NCBI GenBank assembly: GCA_965220265.1
Contig: CBDCPM010000002.1
Location: 1-64,000 of the forward strand
DNA length: 64,000 nt
From: Bin87 sp965220265
GTDB lineage: Bacteria; Chloroflexota; Dehalococcoidia; Lucifugimonadales; UBA3495
Reading direction: 5' to 3'
Part shown: positions 52,964-61,412 of the stretch, piece after piece
Layout of the letters: every line of letters begins with the position of its first letter
Numbering within the stretch: the stretch's first letter is position 1
Made by a program: the position numbers and the translations under genes
Notes under the pieces: generated by a model
What the model saw: the letters and a program-made list of their open reading frames with translations, nothing else
Database searches by the model: none
What the model was told of the DNA's origin: nothing

Positions 52964-53440
52964 CTATGCTGTCTCGGCACCGCCTTCCGGGATGTAAACG
53001 ACGCCAAGTGGAGTTACCGTTGAGCGGCGACCGGACGGGTTGACCCCGATCAACCGCGTGATCTCCTCGACTGAGTAGGATTGGCCAGACCACTTTACCT
53101 TGATGGTGTGACGGTCGTTCCTGTTTTGGTCGCGGAATTCGTAGCCGCCAACAACTTGACCGATTGACCATTTCCGGTCTTGCCTGCCTATGCCTTTAGC
53201 AGCGCCAGTCACGACAAAAGAACCTATTGGGATGCCGTAGACGAACCGTTTGAATTGTGCAGCTACCTGCGGGGTTTGATCAAATTCACTGACGGTCAAA
53301 GCGATCTCGTCTTCGGACATCTCGGCTAAGTTTTTGATGACATTGAAATCGATACCCGCGATCTTCTGATGCAGAAAAGCCGCATGCCGCACCAGATCTG
53401 CTGCCCAGATCAGAGTCACGTTGGATTCTTGGTCGGTCAT
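52964..53440 (-). CDS. Hypothetical protein with an EVE/Mrr-N-like C-terminal pattern
   Basis: The 158-residue protein is not clearly recognised. Base composition is lower in GC than its neighbours. Its second half (GSFVVTGAAKG, then WSIGQVVGGYEFRD and HTIKVKWSG) resembles the barrel segment in proteins that precede restriction or modified-base-binding domains, in which a glycine-rich turn and a HxxKVKW strand recur. That similarity is an impression only. It is encoded opposite to the preceding LLM gene, and could be an acquired gene. Confidence 0.55.
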   Translation of the reverse strand: MTDQESNVTLIWAADLVRHAAFLHQKIAGIDFNVIKNLAEMSEDEIALTVSEFDQTPQVAAQFKRFVYGIPIGSFVVTGAAKGIGRQDRKWSIGQVVGGYEFRDQNRNDRHTIKVKWSGQSYSVEEITRLIGVNPSGRRSTVTPLGVVYIPEGGAETA

Positions 53441-53595
53441 AGTTTTACCTTTATTTAGAACCGGGACTGACTAGGCATACGCTATGATGAATACGCCCAG
53501 CGCAGTGGTCGTTGGTTTTCTCGCCAGTTAAGGATGTACTCCCGTTGTTAGGTAGTTTCGGGGAACTTGGCGTATCTCGACTTGGGGCATTCGTG

Positions 53596-54014
53596 CTAGA
53601 TTTCGTGGAGCCGTTCTAGGGCCGACTGGCCGGTTTGCCCGTGACGGGCCAGCCAGGAACCGATGATGGTGCCGGTACGCCCGGTCCCGCCCCAACAATG
53701 GACGTAAACGGTATGGTCTGCGTCGATATTCCGACTATGGTTTCGAGGATTTCAACGGTCCAGTTCAGAGAACTCGGTACGGATGCGTCAGTGATGGCAA
53801 CTCGCTGATGGGACGCGGTATCCAGCCACTGTGCGTACGGGGATAGCGGATTTTCTTCAGTCAAATCGATAAATGCGGTTATGCCGGCATCCGTCAAACG
53901 GTCGGTCTCCTGCGGCGACGAAGCGTCGTCCAAATTTCTAGGGTATTCCCCTGCCATGAGTTTGCCTGGCAGCACCCAATAGCAGTTGTCGATCGGTCGA
54001 GACATAATCGTCAT
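53596..54014 (-). pseudogene. Dual-specificity-type protein phosphatase, frameshifted
   Basis: ATG 54014 with GGAGA upstream starts a protein with CYWVLPGKLMAGEYPRNLDD and GITAFIDLTEENPLSPYAQWL. The catalytic P-loop HCWGGTGRTG is encoded in the next frame, followed by TIIGSWLARHGQTGQSALERL and a TAG at 53596. The break lies near 53725, in an ATATCGAC stretch that needs a one-base loss or two-base gain to be undone. Removing it gives a standard DSP/tyrosine-phosphatase-like protein of about 139 residues. Inactive unless a sequencing error. Confidence 0.82.
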
Positions 54015-54138
54015 TTATCTCCGTTCACTCCATCACCATTGCTGTGACGCCGACTGGTCATCAGAAGACACCGCCTCCAGTCTAATCTACCCCAGGGCCC
54101 TCAATAGATCACACAGTGGAGTGCGATGGGGCCAAAGC

Positions 54139-54162
54139 AGGGGCGAATGACTATTCGCCCCC
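54139..54162. repeat. Dispersed GGGGCGAATGA palindrome, copy 3
   Basis: Arms GGGGCGAAT and ATTCGCCCC enclose GACT between two convergent or facing units at 54139-54162. It shares its core with copies at 2444 and 37418. A possible transcription end for the LLM gene at 54194. Confidence 0.75.
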
Positions 54163-54193
54163 TACGTATCCAGTGGCATGCGGGAGTTCGCGG

Positions 54194-55060
54194 CTAGCTC
54201 ACGGCTTCCTTGAAGCGGCGGATGGCTTCAATGTGCTGGTCGGGGCCCTTGAGACCGGCGCGCATGGTGTTGACCGAGAAGTGGGTGGCACCGGCGTCGT
54301 CCCAGTCCGCGGCCAGTTTGTTCCAATCGTCGGGGTTGTTGCTGTCGGCCAGGGAGGCGCGGCCCTCGACGCCGATGGCAGACGGATCGCGTCCGTAGCC
54401 GCGAGCCAGTTCGCGCATCTCCTCCAGGCGTTCGCGTCCGGCGCCGTCGGGCTGGAACTGAGGGAACCAGCCATCACCGGTGCGGGCAATACGGCGGACG
54501 ACTTGTGGCGCGCCACCGCCGAACCAGATGGGGATGGGACGCTGCACGGGCAGGGGGTTGATGCCGGCGTGGGTGATCTTATGGTAACGGCCTTCGTAGT
54601 TCACGACCTCCTCGGTCCAGAGCTTACGAAGGACTTCGACCTGCTCGGCGGAGCGACGGCCACGGTTCTCCCAGTTTTCGCCCAGGGCCTCGTACTCGAC
54701 CTCGTTCCAACCGACGCCGATGCCCAGGCGCAGGCGGCCGTTGGTGAGGACGTCGACCTCAGCCGTCTGCTTGGCGACAAGGGCGGTCTGACGCTGGGGG
54801 AGGATGATGATGCCGGTGCAAAACTCGATCTTTTCGGTCAGAGCGGCGAGGTAGCCGAACATCACGAAGGGTTCGTGGAACATGTCGTCCTTATTGTAGG
54901 GCCGGTTCCACTCCGCGCGCTGGGTGTGGTCGGCGCCGAGGACGTGGTCGAAGACCAGCAGGTGCTCGTAACCCAGAGCCTCAGCAGCCTGGGCGAAGTC
55001 CTTGACGGCGATGGGATCCGCGCCGATTTCGGTTTGGGGGAAGATAGCTCCTAGTTGCAT
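54194..55060 (-). CDS. LLM-class flavin/F420 oxidoreductase
   Basis: The 288-residue protein starts MQLGAIFPQTEIGADPIAVKDFAQAAEALGYEHLLVFDHVLG, then CTGIIILPQRQTALVAKQTAEVDVLTNGRLRLGIGVGWNEVEYEALG, a strong LLM/F420 subfamily pattern (TIGR03619-like start). Another barrel is at 52018, only 25-30% alike by eye. Substrate not assignable. It stands alone downstream of the ABC genes on the same strand. Confidence 0.9.
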   Translation of the reverse strand: MQLGAIFPQTEIGADPIAVKDFAQAAEALGYEHLLVFDHVLGADHTQRAEWNRPYNKDDMFHEPFVMFGYLAALTEKIEFCTGIIILPQRQTALVAKQTAEVDVLTNGRLRLGIGVGWNEVEYEALGENWENRGRRSAEQVEVLRKLWTEEVVNYEGRYHKITHAGINPLPVQRPIPIWFGGGAPQVVRRIARTGDGWFPQFQPDGAGRERLEEMRELARGYGRDPSAIGVEGRASLADSNNPDDWNKLAADWDDAGATHFSVNTMRAGLKGPDQHIEAIRRFKEAVS

Positions 55061-55245
55061 GGTGGTTGGCTCCTTGGCAAGGTTGAGCGCGTAGACGCGA
55101 GTTTATTGTATAGGTCGGGTGGGGTTGACGCTATTGCTGCCGGAATAAACCGAAACGAGGGCGGTCCCTGCTCGGAACCTGCCCTCGTTGTTGCCTCGTA
55201 GGAGATTGCGGTGCTTTGCCTGCAATGACAGCCTGGTCGTGATCC

Positions 55246-56181
55246 TTACACCTGGCGCTGCTTGGGATCGAGGCGGTCGCGGAGCCAATCGCCCAGGAGG
55301 TTCATGCTGAGCACCACCAGCATGATGGCGAGGCCGGGGAACATGGCCACCCACCAGCCGTTGGGCGAGGTGATAAGCACGCGGCCATCGGCGACCATCA
55401 AGCCCCAAGCCGGCTGCGGGGGCGGAATACCAGCGCCCAGGAAGCTGAGGGTGCTTTCCAAAATGATAACGAAGCCCACGTTGAGGGTAGCCAACACGAT
55501 GACACTGTTGAACACGTTGGGAAACACGTGCCGGAACATGATCCGTCGGTGGGACGAGCCAGACACCTGCGCCCGTGCGATGAAGTCCTGCACCCGAACG
55601 GCCAGCGTCTCACCGCGCACCAGGCGAGCGTACCGAGACCACATCAACAGGACCAGCACCGTGATCACCGTACTCATGCTGGCGCCGACGGCGGCGACCA
55701 GGACTAGGGCCAGCAAAATGATGGGGATTGATAAGGAGATGTCGACGAGTCGCATCACCACGCCATCGACCAGGCCGCCCGTATATCCGGCGATGATTCC
55801 CAGGCTGGTCCCGATAATGCCGGCGATGAAGATGGCGATCACGGCAGTGACCACGGAGACACGAGCCCCATACATAATGCGTGTGAGAATGTCTCGCCCC
55901 ACCCGGTCGGTGCCGAGAAGGTGCTCGGTGGTGCCGCCTTCCATCCACACGGGCGGGAGCAGTTTGACGCTCAGGCTGCCCAGTTTCGGATCGTGGGGAG
56001 CGATGAAATCTGCGAAAGCCGCGGGGATCACCAGCACGATGAGAAGCAACAGAATGGGTAACACCGGGTAGCGCCGAACTTCCGAGAAAACGCCGCCGAC
56101 GCTGCGCCCGCCAGCCTCCTCAACGGGAACTACGGCCTCTTCAGCGACAACAGGTCCGCCTATTCGGTCGTCTGCAGCCAT
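55246..56181 (-). CDS. DppC/OppC-like ABC permease, cassette A
   Basis: The 311-residue permease has an N-terminal acidic stretch, six membrane helices, LGTDRVGRDILTRIMYGARVS, and the EAA loop region FRHVFPNVFNSVIVLATLNVGFVIILESTLSFLGAGIPPPQPAWG. It ends RLDPKQRQV exactly as the paralogue at 59380. It would pair with DppB A for uptake of peptides or similar solutes; that partner has a nonsense codon. No ATPase gene is next to it. Confidence 0.93.
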   Translation of the reverse strand: MAADDRIGGPVVAEEAVVPVEEAGGRSVGGVFSEVRRYPVLPILLLLIVLVIPAAFADFIAPHDPKLGSLSVKLLPPVWMEGGTTEHLLGTDRVGRDILTRIMYGARVSVVTAVIAIFIAGIIGTSLGIIAGYTGGLVDGVVMRLVDISLSIPIILLALVLVAAVGASMSTVITVLVLLMWSRYARLVRGETLAVRVQDFIARAQVSGSSHRRIMFRHVFPNVFNSVIVLATLNVGFVIILESTLSFLGAGIPPPQPAWGLMVADGRVLITSPNGWWVAMFPGLAIMLVVLSMNLLGDWLRDRLDPKQRQV

Positions 56182-56219
56182 GGCAATCGCTCCTTGGACA
56201 GTGGGTCGAACGCGCCGTT

Positions 56220-57131
56220 CTACGTGTAGCGGATGCGCGGGTCGACGTAGGCGTAGGCGATGTCAACCAGCAGGTTGGCGACGATGTAGACCAGACAGAA
56301 GGTAATGACCACGGCCTGAACCACCGGGAAATCACGCGCCGCCGTTGCGTCCACGGCCAACCGGCCAACGCCCGGCCAGGCAAACACGAACTCAATGGAA
56401 ACCGACCCCACCAGCAAGGAGCCGATAATGAGGCCGAAATAGGTGAATGGCGCGATTGCCGCGTTGCGGAGACAGTGTTTCCAGATGACCTTCCATTCCG
56501 GAATTCCCTTGATGCGGGCCAGCTTGACGTATTCGGAATCGAGCACGTCCAGCATGGAGGACCGCACGAGGCGCATCAACGCGGCCACCTGGAACCATCC
56601 GATGGCAATCGCCGGCAGGATGAACGACAGTACCCCGTGTTCCTTGCCGGACACCGGGAACCAGCCCAACTGGACCGCAAAAATCCACATCATCATCAGA
56701 CCTAGCCAGAATGCCGGCAGCGACTGGCCGAACAGGGCGATGGTCTTGCCGATGTAGTCCAGCGGGGTGTCCTTCTTGACCGCCGATAACACTCCGATCG
56801 GAATTGCCACCACGACCGCCACCCCCGCGAGCGCGGCGGTGTTGGGCAGGCGCTCCAGGACCAGGCTGATGGCCGTCCGGCCGCGGATGCGCAGGGACTC
56901 GCCAAAATCCCCCTTGAGAGCATTGCCCAGGAAGGTGAAATATTGGACGTGGATCGGCCGGTCCAGCCCTCAGGCGGTGCGAACTCGGGCGGCGTCGGCG
57001 GGCGTGGCTTCAAGGGGCAGCATCACATCCAGCGGGTCCCCGAACACGCGCGCCAAGGTGAACACCACGACGGTCAGCACCAACAGGGCCAGAATGGATT
57101 GGCCAATTCTGAGTATGATGTAGCGCTGCAT
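56220..57131 (-). pseudogene. DppB/OppB-like ABC permease, cassette A, nonsense codon at residue 54
   Basis: From ATG 57131 the frame reads MQRYIILRIGQSILALLVLT and LPLEATPADAARVRTA, then TGA at 56970-56972, where the paralogue at 60402 has TGG (W) in RAAWGLDQPIYVQYF. After it the frame stays open to 56220 (GLDRPIHVQYFTFLGNALKGDFGESL ... YVDPRIRYT). The single TGG-to-TGA change is the only lesion, so it may be very recent. No evidence of stop recoding elsewhere. Confidence 0.88.
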
Positions 57132-57331
57132 GGCATTCACCCATTGTCGCGAATCGGCGGCTATTGGACTTGATTAATGCTTACGTTTTGTAATTCGCCC
57201 GATGGTACGGGTAATCATTTCAACTGTCAACGTTATCCGGCGAAACTCGTGAAATATGGAGCGGCGTGCAATCCGGAAGCGCCGGGAAGTACCACGGCGG
57301 GATCACACGCCGCTGGGGCGTGAGCCAGACC

Positions 57332-58979
57332 CTACTGGGCCGGCGTGATGTACTCGGTGTGGGTGAAGCTGGTATTGATATTACCGGGCCACACGTACTC
57401 GCCAACGGCCTTCGGGTCGATGACCAACTGGGCCGGCAGCCAGACGATGGGAACCTCGGAGTAGAGGTCATACTTGGGGTCGCCCAACTCCCGAAGGGTG
57501 TCGGATTTCACCACCGGGTCCATGGATTGAGTGGCTTTGTTGTACAAGATGTCAGTCTTGGGGTCAACGGAGGTGCGCCAGAAGCCGGTGGGGCCGCTGC
57601 GATTGTAACCGTTCAAGGTGATTTCGGCTGGGCGATACGTTCCCCAGGAGGCCGCGATGGTGCCGTGAGTCTTGCCTGGACGGTAGTAATCGGCGCGGTA
57701 GGTTGACCACTCGACGGCTTCCGACGTCACGTCGATGCCCACGTTGGTGAGGTAGGAGTAAGCCGCCTCGCCCATGGGAATCATCTCGGGCACGCCGGGG
57801 AGCTCGGTGAGCAGGATCTTGAGCTTGTAGCCCTCGTATCCCGCTTCCTTTAGCAGCTGGCGTGACCGCTCCGGGTCGAACCCGTACTTGTCGTCGAATT
57901 CTTCCAGCCAGCGGGGGTTGTAGCCGGGCAGGGAGGGGTGGTAACCCCACACGGTGTGGGGCTGGCCGATGCCGTCGAACAACTGCTCGTTGATTTCCTT
58001 ACGGTTGACGGCCTCCCGCACCCGGACGTCCAGGTGCGGCTCGTCGGGATGATAGAAGCAGGGCGGTTCGTCGGATTCCTTTAAACACTCGCTGCCGAAC
58101 TCGGGATTATAGACACCGCCCATGATGAAGGTGACCTGGAGGGACGGCAGCTGGCTCTGGACGACCTGCAGTCCCGATCCGACGGCGTCAGCGTGCAGTT
58201 CGCGGCTGACTTCGCCGATCTGCACCTGGCCGGTCTTGAGCTGGGCCAGGCGGGTGTTTTCTTCAGGTATCAGGACGTACTCGAGCTCTTCAAAGAAGGG
58301 CGAGCGCCGGTAGTGGTCGGGGATGCGGGAGTACAGCAGGTTCACGTCCAGGGTGCGCTCCTCCAACTGCCACGGCCCCACTCCGGCCGGCTTGCTATCG
58401 TAGCCTTCCAGTCCCTCAGCCTCGAATTGGGCCGTGGAGTACATGAACAGGTTGCCCTGCTGGGCGGAGGCGAAGAAGTCCACGATGGAGTTGGGAACCG
58501 GGAGATTGAACTGAACGGTGGTGTCGTCCAGGGCCACCACGTTGTCCTGTACGGCATCGTAGGTATCGCCGAACAGTTCCCGGAAACGGCCCGTATCGCT
58601 GGCGATTGCGTCCTCCTTGACGATCAGCCCGGTGCTATGGGGCACGTCATGGGCGCTGAACAGTCCAAAACCGCGCTGGAAGGGCACGTCGTCCCGCAAT
58701 TGGAACGTCCACTGGGTTCCGTCCGCGCTGGCTTCCCAGGAGGTGGCCAGGCCCGGTTGCAGGGAACCGTCGAAGCGGTCGGTGTGCACCAAGGGGTCGG
58801 CGAACGGCCGAACCTGCATATTGGCGGCGGTTGTGGTCCCCAGCCAGGAACCCACCAACTGCTGCACCGGCGGTATGGACGCAATCCGAAGCCGACCGCC
58901 CACTTCGGTGATAGCCTGGGCCGCGGTGGGCGTGTTGGTGGGTCTGGATGGCGGCGACTAGGACAGAGCGTGTCGACAT
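57332..58979 (-). pseudogene. Family 5 solute-binding protein, cassette A, signal peptide lost
   Basis: The mature part (GGRLRIASIPPVQQLVGSWLGTTTAANMQVRPFADPLVHTDRFDGSLQPGLATSW to the end EYITPAQ) is about 60-65% like the paralogue at 61413. The paralogue begins with an 85-residue lipoprotein signal and TP-rich linker. Here a good GGAGGAGTGGAG site and ATG at 58979 start only MSTRSVLVAAIQ, then the frame is lost; the in-frame linker (RPTNTPTAAQAITEVGGR) has a stop upstream. A deletion has removed the lipoprotein signal, so the product cannot be exported. Confidence 0.85.
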
Positions 58980-59088
58980 CTCCACTCCTCCATATCGGTG
59001 TAGCGCGGCGAAATTCGGATGGATCACGTCAGTTGTGTTGTTAAACACTTCGATGCCATGCGGGAACCATACGATACGAGTTCCGTAA

Positions 59089-59116
59089 ATAATACAGATT
59101 AGTCTCACGATTACAA
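59089..59116 (-). promoter_or_regulatory. Possible promoter of ABC cassette A
   Basis: On the minus strand TTGTAA (59111-59116) and TATTAT (59089-59094) are 16 bp apart (4/6 and 5/6). It lies in an AT-rich 300-bp region between the cassettes, upstream of the broken binding-protein gene. Weak support. Confidence 0.35.
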
Positions 59117-59379
59117 CCATAAAATTAATGATAATGAGACGGTATTCGCATATCATGTCTCAATGATGCATGATTATCGTTGACGGTCACGCGGAACATT
59201 TTCGAAGTTTCCGTTGAGCCTGCATACGCGGTCGGCCATCGCCGCGAAGGTGAGGATGGGGGAGACGATTGGAACATTCCCGAGGGTCAGATCAGGGTGC
59301 CGGCAGGGACAAAAGATAACGGCCCGCCGATGGCGGGCCGCTCGAGCGCAACCGCAGGATCCGATCAGAACAAAACCGA

Positions 59380-60315
59380 TTACACCTGGCGCTGCTTGGG
59401 GTCGAGGCGGTCGCGGAGCCAGTCTCCGAGGAGGTTCATGCTGAGCACCACGAGCATGATCGCCATGCCGGGGAGGAGAGAAACCCACCAGCCCCTTTCG
59501 GACGCTACCAACTCGCGGCCGTCAGCGACCATGAGGCCCCACGCTGGGTTGGGGCGGGGCACTCCCGCGCCGAGGAAGCTGAGGGTGCTCTCCAGGATGA
59601 TAACGAAACCGACCTGCAAAGTGGCCAGTACGACGAGGCTGTTGAAGACGTTGGGCAGGATGTGCCGGAACATGATACGAATGTGCCCGGAACCGGCGAC
59701 CTGGGCGCGGGAGACGAAGTCCTGCACCCGCACCGCCAACGTCTCGCCGCGCGCGAGGCGGGCGTAGCGGGACCACAGGAGCACGACGATGACGCCGATG
59801 ACCGTACTGGTACGAGGACCCAGCGCCGCAACCAGCACCAGACCCAGCAGAATGATTGGGATGGATAGTGAGATATCCACGAGGCGCATGATGAGCGCGT
59901 CGACCCAACCGCCCCAGTATCCGGCCGTGATGCCGAGGGCCGTCCCGGCGATGCCGCTGACGACGATGGCGATCAGCGCGATGATGACGGAGATTCGACT
60001 GCCGTAGATGATGCGGGTGAGGATGTCTCGACCCACCTTGTCGGTGCCGAAGATGTGCTCCGAACTGCCCCCTTCCTGCCAAACCGGGGGTTGCAACCGG
60101 CTGCTGAGGCTGCCCCGGGTTGGATCGTGGGGGGCGATCTGGTTGGCAAAGATCGCCGGGATGACCAGCACCACGAGGAGGACAACCACCGGGAACCACG
60201 GCAAGCGGCGCAGTTCCGAAACGCCCATGGTGAGGCGAGACTGCTGAGGCTGGGACTCTTCGATACCCTGCTCCGCGGAGGCGGGAACCGGGCTGGTGCG
60301 GTCTTCAGCGGCCAT
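59380..60315 (-). CDS. DppC/OppC-like ABC permease, cassette B
   Basis: The 311-residue permease is the close paralogue of 55246: FGTDKVGRDILTRIIYGSRISV, the EAA region FRHILPNVFNSLVVLATLQVGFVIILESTLSFLGAGVPRPNPAWG, and the same last residues LRDRLDPKQRQV. It has six predicted helices after a short acidic N-terminus. With DppB B and the SBP B gene it makes an intact import core. ATPase subunits are not present in this window. Confidence 0.95.
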   Translation of the reverse strand: MAAEDRTSPVPASAEQGIEESQPQQSRLTMGVSELRRLPWFPVVVLLVVLVIPAIFANQIAPHDPTRGSLSSRLQPPVWQEGGSSEHIFGTDKVGRDILTRIIYGSRISVIIALIAIVVSGIAGTALGITAGYWGGWVDALIMRLVDISLSIPIILLGLVLVAALGPRTSTVIGVIVVLLWSRYARLARGETLAVRVQDFVSRAQVAGSGHIRIMFRHILPNVFNSLVVLATLQVGFVIILESTLSFLGAGVPRPNPAWGLMVADGRELVASERGWWVSLLPGMAIMLVVLSMNLLGDWLRDRLDPKQRQV

Positions 60316-60401
60316 ATTAGGGTTCCCTCCTATTCAGTGGGCGGGACAATGCGGCCGTCCATCGTGAGGCACTGACATAAAGCGGTGCTACCGTGGTCGG
60401 A

Positions 60402-61322
60402 CTAACTGAAGCGAATGCGAGGGTCGACGTAGGCGTAGGCGATATCGACCAGGAGGTTGGCGGAGATGTACACCACGCAGAAGACAATGACCACCGCCTG
60501 GATAACCGGGAAGTCACGGGCGATGGTGCTATCCACGGCCAGCAGGCCGACTCCTGGCCAGGCGTAGACGTACTCGATACTGACGCTGCCCACCAACAGT
60601 GAGCCCAGGATCAGCGCAAAGTAGGTGAACGGCGCGATGGCGGCGTTGCGGAGGCAGTGTTTCCAGACAACCTTGTTCTCGGACACGCCCTTGATACGGG
60701 CGAGCTTGACGTACTCGGTATCCAATACGTCGAGCATGGACGAGCGAACCAGACGCATGAGCGCGGCTACCTGGAACCAGCCAATGGACAGCGCCGGCAG
60801 GATGTATGACGTGATGCCGGACTTGCCGGACGTAGGCACCAACCCCAGGTTGACGGCAAATATCCACATCAGGACCAGGCCCAACCAGAAGGCGGGCAAA
60901 GACTGACCGGTCAGCGCCAGTATTTTGCCGATATAGTCGAATATAGTGTCCTTTTTGACTGCTGACAGCACACCCACTGGCACCGCGATGAGAGTTGCTA
61001 CGACCAACGCAAGTCCGGCCAGTTGCGCCGTAGCCGGCAGGCGGTCGAAGACTAGGTTGATAGCCTGCTGGTCCCGGTGCTTGATGGACTCGCCGAAATC
61101 GCCGGTCAAGGCATTGCTCAAGAACTTGAAGTACTGGACGTAGATCGGCTGGTCCAGTCCCCACGCGGCACGGACACGCGCCGCGTCTTCAACCGTGGCT
61201 TCCAGGGGCAACAGTACGTCCAGCGGGTCCCCGGCGAAGCGAGCCAGGCTGAACACAATCACCGTCAACACAAGCAGGGCCAGGATGGATTGGATGATCC
61301 GCAGGAAGATGTAACGTTGCAC
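60402..61322 (-). CDS. DppB/OppB-like ABC permease, cassette B
   Basis: The 306-residue permease opens MQRYIFLRIIQSILALLVLTVIVFSLARFAGDPLDVLLPLEATVED and has RAAWGLDQPIYVQYFKFLSNALTGDFGESI, TLIAVPVGVLSAVKKDTIFDYIGKILAL and WKHCLRNAAIAPFTYFALI, as in OppB/DppB. Intact, unlike its partner in cassette A. It follows the SBP gene by 90 bp. Confidence 0.95.
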   Translation of the reverse strand: MQRYIFLRIIQSILALLVLTVIVFSLARFAGDPLDVLLPLEATVEDAARVRAAWGLDQPIYVQYFKFLSNALTGDFGESIKHRDQQAINLVFDRLPATAQLAGLALVVATLIAVPVGVLSAVKKDTIFDYIGKILALTGQSLPAFWLGLVLMWIFAVNLGLVPTSGKSGITSYILPALSIGWFQVAALMRLVRSSMLDVLDTEYVKLARIKGVSENKVVWKHCLRNAAIAPFTYFALILGSLLVGSVSIEYVYAWPGVGLLAVDSTIARDFPVIQAVVIVFCVVYISANLLVDIAYAYVDPRIRFS

Positions 61323-61412
61323 GGTAGGTCACCTTCCGATTGCCGATGGGTTATGCGCGCGTGGACGAAGGAGCCTCCGTCCACGCGAACCAGAGGCAAG
61401 TGGTTTCGCCCG

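Noticed and set aside
56220..57131. UGA recoding (selenocysteine or Trp) in the DppB copy
   Set aside because: The paralogue has Trp, no SECIS-like stem was sought successfully, and TGA is used as a stop in neighbouring genes.
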